This document shows, in pieces, positions 1-8,705 of a stretch of 64,000 nt of DNA (position 1 is its first letter; every line of letters starts with the position of its first letter). Under the pieces are notes generated by a model. The model saw only the letters and a program-made list of their open reading frames with translations. It did no database searches and had not been told where the DNA came from. The stretch is from Yoonia sp034652275 (GTDB taxonomy: Bacteria > Pseudomonadota > Alphaproteobacteria > Rhodobacterales > Rhodobacteraceae): positions 496,001 through 560,000 of the forward strand of contig NZ_JAXIWG010000002.1 in NCBI RefSeq assembly GCF_034652275.1, given 5' to 3'. The translations under genes were made by a program, and so were the position numbers.

Positions 1-1
1 C

Positions 2-2530
2 TTCTGTTCGGTCAACGTACGGTCGGCGGAATGTATCGACCCGCATTATTTCGCGGTGCTGATCGGCTGCGGTGCGACAACGGTCAACGCCTATCTGGCG
101 CAGGATTCCATCGCCGACCGTCTGCGGCGCGGGCTGATCGACGGTACGCTGACCGATGCCGTGCGCCGCTATCGCGCGGCCATCGATGCGGGCCTGCTGA
201 AGATCATGTCCAAGATGGGCATCTCGGTCCTGTCGTCCTATCGCGGTGGTCTGAACTTCGAGGCTGTGGGCCTGTCCCGCGCCATGGTCGCCGAATACTT
301 CCCCGGCATGCACAGCCGCATTTCCGGCATCGGCACGACGGGTATTCAGGCCAAGGTCGAGGAAGTCCACGCCAAGGGCTGGAAAGGCGGCAGCGACGTG
401 TTGCCCATCGGCGGCTTCTACAAGGCGCGCCGTTCCGGTGAAAAGCACGCTTGGGAAGCGCAGACCATGCATATGCTGCAGGCTGCCTGCAACAACGCGT
501 CCTATGCGCTTTGGCAGCAGTATTCCAAGTCGATGCAGGCCAACCCGCCGATCCATCTGCGCGATCTCTTGGCGATCAAGCCTTTGGGCGCGCCGGTCCC
601 GATTGAAGAGGTCGAAAGCATCACCGCGATCCGCAAACGGTTCGTGACGCCCGGCATGTCGCTCGGCGCGCTGTCGCCCGAGGCGCACAAGACGCTGAAC
701 GTCGCGATGAACCGCATCGGTGCGAAGTCCGACAGCGGCGAAGGCGGCGAAGACCCCGCGCATTTCGTGCCGGAACCCAATGGCGACAACCCCTCCGCCA
801 AGATCAAGCAGGTGGCGTCAGGCCGTTTCGGCGTGACGGCGGAATATCTCAACGCCTGCGAAGAGCTGGAAATCAAGGTCGCCCAAGGTGCCAAGCCCGG
901 TGAAGGCGGCCAGTTGCCCGGCATGAAAGTGACCGAGCTAATCGCGCGCCTGCGCCATTCGACCAAGGGTGTGACGCTGATTTCGCCGCCGCCGCACCAC
1001 GATATCTATTCGATCGAGGATCTGGCGCAGCTGATCTATGACCTGAAACAGATCAACCCCCGCGCCAAGGTGACGGTGAAACTTGTTGCATCGTCCGGCG
1101 TCGGCACGATTGCGGCGGGCGTGGCCAAGGCCAAGGCCGATGTGATCCTGATTTCGGGTCACAACGGTGGCACGGGCGCATCGCCCGGCACCTCGATCAA
1201 ATATGCGGGTCTGCCGTGGGAAATGGGCCTGACCGAGGCGCATCAGGTGCTGGCGATGAACAACCTGCGTGACCGCATCACTTTGCGCACCGATGGCGGT
1301 TTGCGCACGGGGCGCGATATCGTCATGGCGGCCATGCTGGGGGCCGAAGAATACGGCATCGGCACCGCCGCCCTGATCGCGATGGGCTGTATCATGGTGC
1401 GCCAGTGCCAGTCGAACACCTGCCCTGTCGGTGTCTGCACGCAAGACGACGCGCTGCGCGCCAAGTTCACGGGCAATGCCGAAAAGGTGGTGAACCTGAT
1501 CACCTTCTATGCGACCGAAGTGCGCGAAATCCTCGCCAGCATCGGCGCACGCAGCCTTGATGACGTGATCGGGCGCGCGGATCTTCTGACGCAGGTCAGC
1601 CGTGGGTCGGCGCATCTGGATGATCTGGATCTTAACCCGCTGCTGATCACCGTCGATGGCGCGCACAAGATCCGGTACGACCGGCACCGTCCGCGCACGG
1701 CCGTCAACGATACGCTGGATGCGCAGATCGTGCAGGATGCCGCGCGCTTCCTCAACGATGGCGAAAAGATGCAGCTGGATTATGCGGTGCAGAATACATT
1801 GCGCAGCATTGGCACCCGCACCAGCAGCCATATCGTGCAGAAATTCGGGATGCGCAACGCACTACAACCCGACCATCTGACGGTGAAACTGCGTGGCTCG
1901 GCGGGGCAATCGCTCGGTGCCTTTGCGGCACCGGGGCTGAAGCTCGAAGTATCGGGCGATGCCAACGACTACGTCGGCAAGGGTCTATCAGGTGGCACTA
2001 TCGTCGTGCGTCCGCCGATGATCAGCCCGCTGGTCGCCAGCGAAAACACGATCATCGGCAACACCGTGCTTTACGGGGCGACAGCGGGCTATCTGTTCGC
2101 GGCGGGGCGTGCGGGCGAACGGTTCGCCGTGCGCAACTCCGGCGCGCATGTGGTGATCGAAGGTTGCGGCAGCAACGGCTGCGAATACATGACCGGTGGT
2201 GTTGCCGTGATCCTTGGCAGCATCGGTGCCAACTTTGGCGCGGGCATGACCGGCGGGATGGCGTATCTGTATGATCCCAAAGGAACATCCGCCGCGCTGA
2301 TCAATATGGAATCGCTGGTGACCTGTGCGGTGACGGTCGATCACTGGCATGACCAGTTGAAAGGCCTGATCGAACGCCACGCCAAGGAAACCGGCAGCCG
2401 CAAGGCCGCCGATATCTTGCAGCATTGGGATCTGGAGAAAGGGAACTTTCTGCAGGTTTGCCCCAAGGAAATGCTGATCCACCTGAAGCACCCGCTGATG
2501 ATCGAGGAAACTGCGATACCGGCGGAGTAA
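2..2530 (+). CDS. gltB: Glutamate synthase (NADPH) large subunit, 3' part
   Basis: The reading frame is already open at base 2, so the 5' end lies outside the window; 842 residues are visible of a family usually near 1500. GltB makes two glutamates from glutamine and 2-oxoglutarate, working with GltD in the cytoplasm. Visible parts are the end of the central domain (SVNVRSAECIDPHYF at the edge), the FMN-binding barrel (PGEGGQLPGMKV, ISGHNGGTGASP), the 3Fe-4S cysteine cluster (CxxxxxCxxxxCPVGVC, bases about 1387-1440) and the C-terminal GXGXG beta-helix domain (GSAGQSLGAF onward). All expected motifs are intact, so the truncation is due to the window edge. A hairpin follows the stop. Family assignment is certain. 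Confidence 0.97.
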   Translation, partial: FCSVNVRSAECIDPHYFAVLIGCGATTVNAYLAQDSIADRLRRGLIDGTLTDAVRRYRAAIDAGLLKIMSKMGISVLSSYRGGLNFEAVGLSRAMVAEYFPGMHSRISGIGTTGIQAKVEEVHAKGWKGGSDVLPIGGFYKARRSGEKHAWEAQTMHMLQAACNNASYALWQQYSKSMQANPPIHLRDLLAIKPLGAPVPIEEVESITAIRKRFVTPGMSLGALSPEAHKTLNVAMNRIGAKSDSGEGGEDPAHFVPEPNGDNPSAKIKQVASGRFGVTAEYLNACEELEIKVAQGAKPGEGGQLPGMKVTELIARLRHSTKGVTLISPPPHHDIYSIEDLAQLIYDLKQINPRAKVTVKLVASSGVGTIAAGVAKAKADVILISGHNGGTGASPGTSIKYAGLPWEMGLTEAHQVLAMNNLRDRITLRTDGGLRTGRDIVMAAMLGAEEYGIGTAALIAMGCIMVRQCQSNTCPVGVCTQDDALRAKFTGNAEKVVNLITFYATEVREILASIGARSLDDVIGRADLLTQVSRGSAHLDDLDLNPLLITVDGAHKIRYDRHRPRTAVNDTLDAQIVQDAARFLNDGEKMQLDYAVQNTLRSIGTRTSSHIVQKFGMRNALQPDHLTVKLRGSAGQSLGAFAAPGLKLEVSGDANDYVGKGLSGGTIVVRPPMISPLVASENTIIGNTVLYGATAGYLFAAGRAGERFAVRNSGAHVVIEGCGSNGCEYMTGGVAVILGSIGANFGAGMTGGMAYLYDPKGTSAALINMESLVTCAVTVDHWHDQLKGLIERHAKETGSRKAADILQHWDLEKGNFLQVCPKEMLIHLKHPLMIEETAIPAE

Positions 2531-2537
2531 TTGCAAC

Positions 2538-2564
2538 GCCCCGCGCTGAATTCAGCCGCGGGGC
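2538..2564 (+). terminator. Hairpin after gltB
   Basis: GCCCCGCG and CGCGGGGC flank an inner palindrome CTGAATTCAG, giving a strong 27-nt hairpin eight bases after the gltB stop. The T-tract that follows is weak (CTGCTTTGCTT), so it may be a rho-independent terminator or a transcript-end stabiliser. Confidence 0.55.
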
Positions 2565-2575
2565 AACTGCTTTGC

Positions 2576-2606
2576 TTGACCGCCCCCGTGGCGCTGTGGC
2601 TATAGA
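2576..2606 (+). promoter_or_regulatory. Possible promoter of mtgA
   Basis: TTGACC (2576-2581) and TATAGA (2601-2606) are separated by 19 bases and end six bases before the mtgA start codon. If used, the transcript would be leaderless or nearly so. The spacer is longer than ideal, so this is tentative. Confidence 0.3.
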
Positions 2607-2611
2607 GGGCG

Positions 2612-3364
2612 ATGGCAGAGACCTCCAAACCCACCAAACGGCGCGCGCGCAAGCCTGCGGCCGACAAGGCGGCGAAGAAACCCAGCCTTGTGCGCCGGGC
2701 CTTGCGGCCTGTGCGGCGTGTGCTGGTCTGGGGTATCGCGGGGATTGCGGGTTTCGTTCTGGTCTGGACCCTGCTTTACGCGCTGATCAACCCGCCGACC
2801 AACGCCTATATGTTCTCGGAAAGCCGCAGGCTGGGCGGGGTGCAGCAGGACTGGGTGCCGATGGACCGGATTGCACCTGTGATGGCGCGGTCGGCCGTGG
2901 CGGCCGAGGATGCGAATTTCTGCCTGCATTGGGGCCTTGACGTGAACGCGATCCGCGATGCGATGGAACGCGGGCGGGGCGGGGCCTCGACCATCAGCCA
3001 GCAGGTCGTCAAAAACGTGTTTTTGTGGCATGGCCGGTCATGGGCGCGCAAGTCGATCGAGGCGGTCTGGACCCCCGTGACCGAAGTGTTCTGGAGCAAG
3101 CGGCGCATCCTTGAAATTTATCTGAACGTCGCCGAATTCGACGCGGGCGTTTTCGGCGTGCAGGCTGCCGCACGGCATTATTTCGGCGTCGATGCCGCCG
3201 ACCTGACCCCGACACAGGCCGCACGTCTGGCTGCGATCCTGCCTGCGCCAAAGGAAAGGTCTGCGTCCAACCCCGGCAGTTTCACCCGCAACCGTGCGGC
3301 GCAGATCATGCAAGGGGCGCAAACCATCGCGGCGGATGGCCGCGCGGATTGCTTCGAGGAATGA
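2612..3364 (+). CDS. mtgA: Monofunctional biosynthetic peptidoglycan transglycosylase
   Basis: A 250-residue GT51 enzyme that polymerises lipid II into glycan strands at the outer face of the inner membrane. The N-terminus is Lys/Arg-rich (about residues 1-32) and is followed by one membrane anchor (about 35-57). The GT51 motifs are present in order: EDANFCLHWG with the catalytic Glu, GGASTISQQVVKN, and RRILEIYLNVAEF, then the AARHYFG segment and LAAILPAP. Length matches the family and there is no transpeptidase domain. It is a stand-alone gene between gltB and a GST gene. Confidence 0.95.
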   Translation: MAETSKPTKRRARKPAADKAAKKPSLVRRALRPVRRVLVWGIAGIAGFVLVWTLLYALINPPTNAYMFSESRRLGGVQQDWVPMDRIAPVMARSAVAAEDANFCLHWGLDVNAIRDAMERGRGGASTISQQVVKNVFLWHGRSWARKSIEAVWTPVTEVFWSKRRILEIYLNVAEFDAGVFGVQAAARHYFGVDAADLTPTQAARLAAILPAPKERSASNPGSFTRNRAAQIMQGAQTIAADGRADCFEE

Positions 3365-3428
3365 CGCAACCATTGAACACCCGCGTCTCTTGCGGCATGC
3401 AGACACGATCACCCAAACCAGGTTTGCC

Positions 3429-4094
3429 ATGAACACGCTGTACCATTACCCGCTGTCGCCCTTTTCGCGCAAAGTCCGGCTTTGCCTGGCCGAGAAGAAG
3501 ATCGAGGTCGGTCTGGTCGAGGAGCGTTATTGGGAACAAAGCCCCGAATTCCTGCGCCGTAACCCTGCCGCCAAGGTGCCGGTGCTCAAGATGAACGGGC
3601 GCCTGATGTCCGAAAGCACGGCGATCTGCGAATATCTGGAAGAGATGCAGCCGACCCCGCCGCTGATGCCGCGCGACGCGGAAGGTCGCTACGAGGTGCG
3701 CCGTCTGACCGGCTGGTTCGATGACAAATTCTATCATGAAGTCACGTCAAAGCTGATCGGCGAACGTGTCTATCGCAAGGTAATGGGGCGCGGCTATCCC
3801 GACAGTGCCAACGTCAAGGCCGGTGCGCGCGCGATCAAGTATCATCTGGACTACATGGCGCATCTGTTGGAACACCGCCGCTGGCTGGCGGGTAACGAGA
3901 TGACACTGGCCGATTTCGCGGGGGCGGCGCATCTGTCCTGTCTGGATTACACCAGCGACGTGGACTGGAACCGGCACGAGGTGGTCAAGGACTGGTATGC
4001 CAAGATCAAGTCGCGGCCAGCGTTCCGGTCCTTGCTGGCCGATGAGGTGCCGGGCTTTCAGCCGGCGGCGCATTATGCCGATCTGGATTTTTAA
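3429..4094 (+). CDS. Glutathione S-transferase family protein
   Basis: 221 residues starting at the ATG in front of NTLYHYPLSPFSRKVR; upstream in-frame codons are not conserved-looking and were left out. The N-terminal thioredoxin-fold domain carries the glutathione-site features AKVPVL (cis-Pro) and SESTAICEYLEE. The C-terminal half is helical with ADFAGAAHLSCLDY. Substrate is unknown; such proteins conjugate or reduce electrophiles with glutathione in the cytosol. It lies directly upstream of queG, separated by an intergenic palindrome and repeat. Confidence 0.9.
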   Translation: MNTLYHYPLSPFSRKVRLCLAEKKIEVGLVEERYWEQSPEFLRRNPAAKVPVLKMNGRLMSESTAICEYLEEMQPTPPLMPRDAEGRYEVRRLTGWFDDKFYHEVTSKLIGERVYRKVMGRGYPDSANVKAGARAIKYHLDYMAHLLEHRRWLAGNEMTLADFAGAAHLSCLDYTSDVDWNRHEVVKDWYAKIKSRPAFRSLLADEVPGFQPAAHYADLDF

Positions 4095-4117
4095 GAAGGG
4101 GCTCTGCCCCCGCGCCT

Positions 4118-4154
4118 GCGGCGCTCCCCCGGGATATTTGGGCTCGGAAGAGGG
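4118..4154 (+). repeat. Dispersed intergenic repeat, copy 1
   Basis: CCCGGGATATTTGGGCTCGGAAGA type element just before queG. Related elements (GCCTCCGGCGGGGATATTT followed by an AGAAG-type end) occur at 10933, 37506 (minus strand) and 45677. All four lie in short intergenic gaps. The part at 4095-4130 can also form a GC-rich hairpin. Confidence 0.6.
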
Positions 4155-5189
4155 ATGAAGGATCGCTTGACAGCCTTTGCGCGTGACGCGGGTTTCGCCA
4201 AGGCGGGTGTCTGTCGTCCCGATGCGGTGCCCCAGATGGCCGAACGGCTGGCGGCTTTTGTGGATGATGGCCGCCATGGCCAGATGGAATGGATGGCCGA
4301 GCGGATGCACTGGCGCGGCGATCCCACGGCGCTTTGGCCCGCGGCGCGGTCGGTCATCATGCTGGCCGAGGTCTATACCCCCGATCACGACCCGCTGGCG
4401 GTGCTTGATGAACGCGACCGCGCCGCGATTAGCGTTTATGCGCAGGGGCGCGATTATCATGATGTCGTCAAAAAGCGGCTCAAGGTTGTCGGCCGCTGGC
4501 TGATCGATCAGGTGCCGGGGGCCGAGATCAAGGTGTTCGTCGATACCGCCCCCGTGATGGAAAAGCCGCTGGCGCAGGCGGCGGGCTTGGGCTGGCAGGG
4601 CAAACATACCAACCTTCTGGGCCGGGATCTGGGCAACTGGTTTTTTCTGGGCGCGATCTTTACCACCGTCGATCTGGAACCCGATGCGCCCGAGGTCAGC
4701 CATTGCGGGTCCTGCACCGCCTGTCTGGATATCTGTCCGACGCAGGCGTTTCCCGCACCTTACCAACTGGATGCGCGGCGCTGCATTTCCTACCTGACGA
4801 TCGAGCACAAGGGGCCGGTGGACCCCAACCTGCGCGCCCTGATGGGTAACCGGATTTACGGCTGCGACGATTGTCTGGCGATCTGTCCGTGGAACAAGTT
4901 TGCCGCCTCTGGCCGTGATGCACGGCTTGCCGCGCGCGATGATCTGGTGGCACCGCCGCTTGCAGAGTTGGCGCAGCTGGATGATGCCGCCTTTCGCGCC
5001 CGTTTCGCCGGATCGCCGATCAAGCGGATCGGGCGGGACCGGTTCGTGCGCAACGTCGCCTATGCGATGGGCAATTCGGGTGATCCGGCGATGGTGGCGT
5101 CCCTGTCACATCTGGTTGATGACGCGGATGCCACCGTGGCCGAGGCGGCGCGCTGGGCTATCCTGCGGCTAAAGGGAGATTTGCCATGA
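4155..5189 (+). CDS. queG: Epoxyqueuosine reductase
   Basis: 344 residues. QueG carries out the last step of queuosine formation in tRNA, reducing epoxyqueuosine with a cobalamin cofactor and two 4Fe-4S clusters. The two ferredoxin-like cysteine sets are visible: HCGSCTACLDICPTQAF and YGCDDCLAICPWNKF. The C-terminus has HEAT-like repeats (RFVRNVAYAMGNSG). Length and motif order match the family. Its stop overlaps the start of the sugar dehydrogenase gene by four bases (ATGA), suggesting co-transcription. No other queuosine gene is in the window. Confidence 0.96.
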   Translation: MKDRLTAFARDAGFAKAGVCRPDAVPQMAERLAAFVDDGRHGQMEWMAERMHWRGDPTALWPAARSVIMLAEVYTPDHDPLAVLDERDRAAISVYAQGRDYHDVVKKRLKVVGRWLIDQVPGAEIKVFVDTAPVMEKPLAQAAGLGWQGKHTNLLGRDLGNWFFLGAIFTTVDLEPDAPEVSHCGSCTACLDICPTQAFPAPYQLDARRCISYLTIEHKGPVDPNLRALMGNRIYGCDDCLAICPWNKFAASGRDARLAARDDLVAPPLAELAQLDDAAFRARFAGSPIKRIGRDRFVRNVAYAMGNSGDPAMVASLSHLVDDADATVAEAARWAILRLKGDLP

Positions 5190-6340
5190 TCCGAGTGTTC
5201 GCCTTGATGTTGGTGCCGTCGCTTGCCGCAGCGCAGGTGGATCAGGGGCCACCCAATGCCGATTTTGCGCCCGCCTTTGCCAACCAGACCCGCGCACCGG
5301 CCTTGCCTGCGACTACCGTGACGGTCGAAACCTTTGCTGTCGGGCTGGAACATCCCTGGGGCATCTCACCTTTGGGCAACGGGCAGTTGCTGGTCACCGA
5401 ACGGCCCGGCCGCCTGCGTGTCGTCAATCTGGATGGCGAGGTATCCGCCCCCCTGCGTGGCCTGCCCGAGATCAGCGCGGAACGGCAGGGTGGCCTGCTG
5501 GATGTCGCGGTCAGCCCGAATTTCGTGAATGATCGCACGATTTTCTGGACCTATTCGAAGCCCGTGCAGGGCGGCACGGTCACCGCCGCCGCGCGCGGGC
5601 AATTGGCGGATGACGGCAGCCTGAGCGACGTGCGCGATATCTTCATCCAGAACCCGCCGTCGCGCACGCCGATGCATTACGGCAGCCGGATCATTCCAAC
5701 CGCCGATGGCGTCGTCTGGATCACGACGGGAGAGCGGTCCTCGGTGGGTGAACGTGAACTGGCGCAGGATAATTCCACTACCTATGGCAAGGTGATCCGT
5801 GTCGATTGGGACGGGCAGCCGTTGCCGGACAATCCTTTTGTCGGGCAGGACGGGCTGGATACGATCTGGTCTTACGGTCACCGCAACCCGCAAGGGGCGG
5901 CGATGGGTCCGGGCGGGCTGTGGACGGTGGAACATGGTCCAGCGGGCGGCGACGAGCTGAACCAGCCGCAGGCGGGCCGCAACTATGGCTGGCCTGTAAT
6001 CTCCTATGGCGTGAACTATAACCGCTCGGCGGTGGGGGCGGGGACATCCGCAATGGAGGGGATGGAACAGCCTGTCTATTACTGGGACCCCGTGATCGCG
6101 CCGGGGGGTATGGCCTTTTATGACGGGCCTTATGCGGACTGGCAGGGCGATCTGCTGATCGGGTCTCTGAACCCCGGCGGTCTGACGCGGCTGAGGATCG
6201 AGGATGGCCGTGTCGTGGGCGAGGAATGGCTGCTGGATGGAGTAGGCCGCATCCGTGACGTCCACGTTATGGACGACGGCTCTGTCCTGCTTCTGGTCGA
6301 TCAGGCGCGCGGGGGTATCCTGCGGGTCACACCGCAGTAG
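5186..6340 (+). CDS. Secreted PQQ-dependent sugar (aldose) dehydrogenase family protein
   Basis: 384 residues with a signal peptide of about 16 residues ending ...LAAA. The rest is a six-bladed propeller of the soluble glucose/sorbosone dehydrogenase family: HPWGISPL, LVTERPGRLRVV, GGLLDVAVSP, SYGHRNPQGAA, EHGPAGGDELN and the YGWPVISYGVNY segment that lines the PQQ site. It probably oxidises an aldose in the periplasm; the natural substrate cannot be told from sequence. It is translationally coupled to queG (ATGA), and its 3' end overlaps the convergent desaturase gene by 14 bases. Confidence 0.9.
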   Translation: MIRVFALMLVPSLAAAQVDQGPPNADFAPAFANQTRAPALPATTVTVETFAVGLEHPWGISPLGNGQLLVTERPGRLRVVNLDGEVSAPLRGLPEISAERQGGLLDVAVSPNFVNDRTIFWTYSKPVQGGTVTAAARGQLADDGSLSDVRDIFIQNPPSRTPMHYGSRIIPTADGVVWITTGERSSVGERELAQDNSTTYGKVIRVDWDGQPLPDNPFVGQDGLDTIWSYGHRNPQGAAMGPGGLWTVEHGPAGGDELNQPQAGRNYGWPVISYGVNYNRSAVGAGTSAMEGMEQPVYYWDPVIAPGGMAFYDGPYADWQGDLLIGSLNPGGLTRLRIEDGRVVGEEWLLDGVGRIRDVHVMDDGSVLLLVDQARGGILRVTPQ

Positions 6341-7358
6341 CGGCACGCCGTGCTGCGGCAAAAGACACCAGCCGCCGCGATTTTTCATCCCACAGATCAA
6401 GGCTCGCGCATTTGAGGCTTTGCAACAGGGTCATGCGGCTGCAGTCCACAAGGTCCTGATGGTCGCGCAGCACCTCGGTCAGGCGGTAGAACGGGATGCG
6501 GCTGTACAGGTGATGCACATGGTGGATGCCGATATTGGCGGTGAACCAGCGCAGGATCGGTGGCAGGTCGTAATGTGAACTGCCGTGCAGGGCGGCGTCG
6601 TGCAGTTTCCAGTCTTCGGCATTGTCCCAATGCGTCGTCTCGAACTGGTGCTGGACGTAGAACAGCCAGACCCCGATGGATGCCGCGATCAGTGTGGTGG
6701 GCAGGAATACCAGAAACAGCGCCGCGAAACCGCCGACATATCCGATCACTGTCAAAAGAACTGCGACGGCAAGATTGGTGCCCATGGCGCTGACCCAGTA
6801 TTTGCTTTCGCGCTGCATCCGGCCATGTGGCATACGGTTTTGCAGAAAAAAGATATAGGTCGGCCCAAGGCCGAACATCACCAGCGGATGCCGGTAGGCG
6901 CGGTACAGGAACCGCCCGAACGGTGTGCGCTGGTGGTATTCCTCGACCGTGAGGGTCATCACGTCGCCGATGCCGCGCTGGTCGAGATCGCCCGCATGGC
7001 TGTGGTGGATCGAATGGGTGCGCCGCCAGACGTCATAGGGCGTCAGGGTGACAACGCCCAAGACGCGCCCGATCCAGTCGCTGACGTTGCGGTTGCCAAA
7101 GAAAGACCCGTGCCCGCAATCATGCTGGATGCAGAACAGCCGCAGCAGGAACAACCCGTTCAGCACCGAGATCAAAAAAGCACCGAGATAGCTGAATTGC
7201 GAGACCCAGACGGCAAGCACCCACAACAGGATGAACGGGATCAGGCTGACGCCAAGTTCAAAGCTGCTGCGCCAGTTGCTGGGTTCGCGGTACTGCGCAA
7301 GCACCTGAACCCAGTCGCGCGGGGTCATGTTGGTCGTCTGGTCTGTCGGTCTGCTCAT
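6327..7358 (-). CDS. Membrane fatty acid desaturase
   Basis: 343 residues with about four membrane segments and the three di-iron histidine boxes of the family: HDCGHGS, HSIHHSHAGD and HHVHHLYSRIPFYRL. The last box resembles acyl-lipid delta-12 or omega-3 type enzymes, but regioselectivity and substrate cannot be fixed from sequence. It inserts a double bond into an acyl chain at the cytoplasmic membrane. Transcribed alone, convergent with the sugar dehydrogenase and divergent from the DMT transporter. Confidence 0.9.
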   Translation of the reverse strand: MSRPTDQTTNMTPRDWVQVLAQYREPSNWRSSFELGVSLIPFILLWVLAVWVSQFSYLGAFLISVLNGLFLLRLFCIQHDCGHGSFFGNRNVSDWIGRVLGVVTLTPYDVWRRTHSIHHSHAGDLDQRGIGDVMTLTVEEYHQRTPFGRFLYRAYRHPLVMFGLGPTYIFFLQNRMPHGRMQRESKYWVSAMGTNLAVAVLLTVIGYVGGFAALFLVFLPTTLIAASIGVWLFYVQHQFETTHWDNAEDWKLHDAALHGSSHYDLPPILRWFTANIGIHHVHHLYSRIPFYRLTEVLRDHQDLVDCSRMTLLQSLKCASLDLWDEKSRRLVSFAAARRAATAV

Positions 7359-7473
7359 GCTGTTCTACTTTTTCCGTTTTGCAAGCGGTATCCTAGCGGA
7401 GGCGATTAGCAAGCGAAAAGGGCTTCATTGTGTCAATGCGCCGCCATAGTGTCATGGCGAAAAGGGGAACGCC

Positions 7474-8394
7474 ATGCAGCCTATCAAGGGAATCGTCTTC
7501 AAGGTTGTGTCGGTCTGCCTGTTCATGGCGATGGCGGGGCTGATCAAGGCCGCGTCCGAAACCGTGCCGCCCGGACAGGCGGTTTTCTTCCGGTCGTTCT
7601 TTGCCTTGCCCATCATCTTTGGCTGGCTCGCCCTGCGCGGGGAATTGCGGCACGGCTGGAAAACCACCAATCCGATGGGGCATTTCTGGCGCGGCTTGGT
7701 CGGTACATCGGCGATGGGGTTGGGGTTTGCCGGCCTCGGCCTGTTGCCTTTGCCCGAGGTCACGGCAATCGGCTATGCTGCGCCGCTGTTGGTGGTCATC
7801 TTCGCTGCGATGTTCCTGAACGAGGATGTGCGCGCCTTCCGTTTGTCCGCCGTGGCGCTGGGCATGGTCGGCGTGCTGGTCGTGCTGTCGCCGCGCCTGT
7901 CGGTGGGGGCATCGTTGAACTCGACCGAAACCCTCGGCGCGGTTGTTGTGCTGATGGGGGCGGTACTGACCGCCTTGGCGCAGGTTTTCGTGCGCAAACT
8001 TGTGGCGACAGAGACGACGGCTGCCATTGTGCTGTGGTTCACCGTTACGTCGTCCTTGCTGGCGCTCTTGACGATTCCCTGGGGCTGGGTGGTCCCGACA
8101 TGGACCATTGCCGCGTTGTTGGTGATGGCGGGACTTCTGGGCGGGATCGGGCAGATTTTCCTGACATCCAGCTACCGCTTTGCCGATGCCTCGCTGGTCG
8201 CGCCGTTTGATTACACGTCGATGATCCTTGCGCTGGCCATCGGCTATTTCATCTTTGACGAGGTGCCGACAGGGACCATGCTGATCGGTGCGGGGATCGT
8301 GATCTTTGCGGGTGTGCTGATCATCTGGCGCGAACGCAAGCTGGGCTTGCAGCGCGCGCAACAACGCAAGGCGACCGGCAACACGGGAAGTTGA
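7474..8394 (+). CDS. EamA/DMT-superfamily transporter
   Basis: 306 residues of ten predicted membrane helices formed by two EamA repeats. The first repeat shows the typical FFRSFFALPIIF segment, and the second has GQIFLTSSYRFADASLVAPFDY near its end. Members export amino acids, nucleotides or other small metabolites; the substrate is unknown. The start follows AAAAGGGGAACGCC. It is divergent from the desaturase with a 115-base gap. Confidence 0.9.
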   Translation: MQPIKGIVFKVVSVCLFMAMAGLIKAASETVPPGQAVFFRSFFALPIIFGWLALRGELRHGWKTTNPMGHFWRGLVGTSAMGLGFAGLGLLPLPEVTAIGYAAPLLVVIFAAMFLNEDVRAFRLSAVALGMVGVLVVLSPRLSVGASLNSTETLGAVVVLMGAVLTALAQVFVRKLVATETTAAIVLWFTVTSSLLALLTIPWGWVVPTWTIAALLVMAGLLGGIGQIFLTSSYRFADASLVAPFDYTSMILALAIGYFIFDEVPTGTMLIGAGIVIFAGVLIIWRERKLGLQRAQQRKATGNTGS

Positions 8395-8467
8395 AGCAGG
8401 CCAGAAAGGTCGGGAACAATGCGCCCTTTTGTGCTATTGTCGGAGTCCACAACGGAAGGAGGATTCC

Positions 8468-8665
8468 ATGAAACATCCACTGGATCGCATGAAAACCGGA
8501 TCGGACACCGGGCTAGAGCGGGCGATTGGCATGAAGAAGGACGCCTTGCCGCGCAAGACGACGCTTGATCTGCAAAAGCGGCCGCGCACCCACCAACCGG
8601 GGCGGCGCGCGGGCGAATTCGTGCGGATCGCCCGTCAGGAAGAAACACCCGTCTGGCAACGCTAG
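8468..8665 (+). CDS. Small basic protein of unknown function
   Basis: 65 residues beginning MKHPLDRMKTGSDTGLERAI, rich in Lys/Arg, without a signal peptide or membrane helix. A strong ribosome binding site (GGAAGGAGGA) lies six bases before the ATG, and a clear terminator follows, so I take it as a real gene. I do not recognise the family. It stands alone between the DMT transporter and ilvE. Confidence 0.65.
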   Translation: MKHPLDRMKTGSDTGLERAIGMKKDALPRKTTLDLQKRPRTHQPGRRAGEFVRIARQEETPVWQR

Positions 8666-8669
8666 ACGT

Positions 8670-8703
8670 GAAAAAGGGCGCCTGTTGGCGCCCTTGCTTT
8701 TTT
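8670..8703. terminator. Bidirectional rho-independent terminator
   Basis: AGGGCGCC-TGTT-GGCGCCCT hairpin with TGCTTTTTTT on the plus side and AAAAA on the other, so it can end both the small gene before it and the convergent ilvE transcript. Confidence 0.9.
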
Positions 8704-8705
8704 GA

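Noticed and set aside
2..2530. gltB as a broken gene
   Set aside because: The frame is open at the window edge and all expected downstream motifs are intact, so it is only cut by the window.
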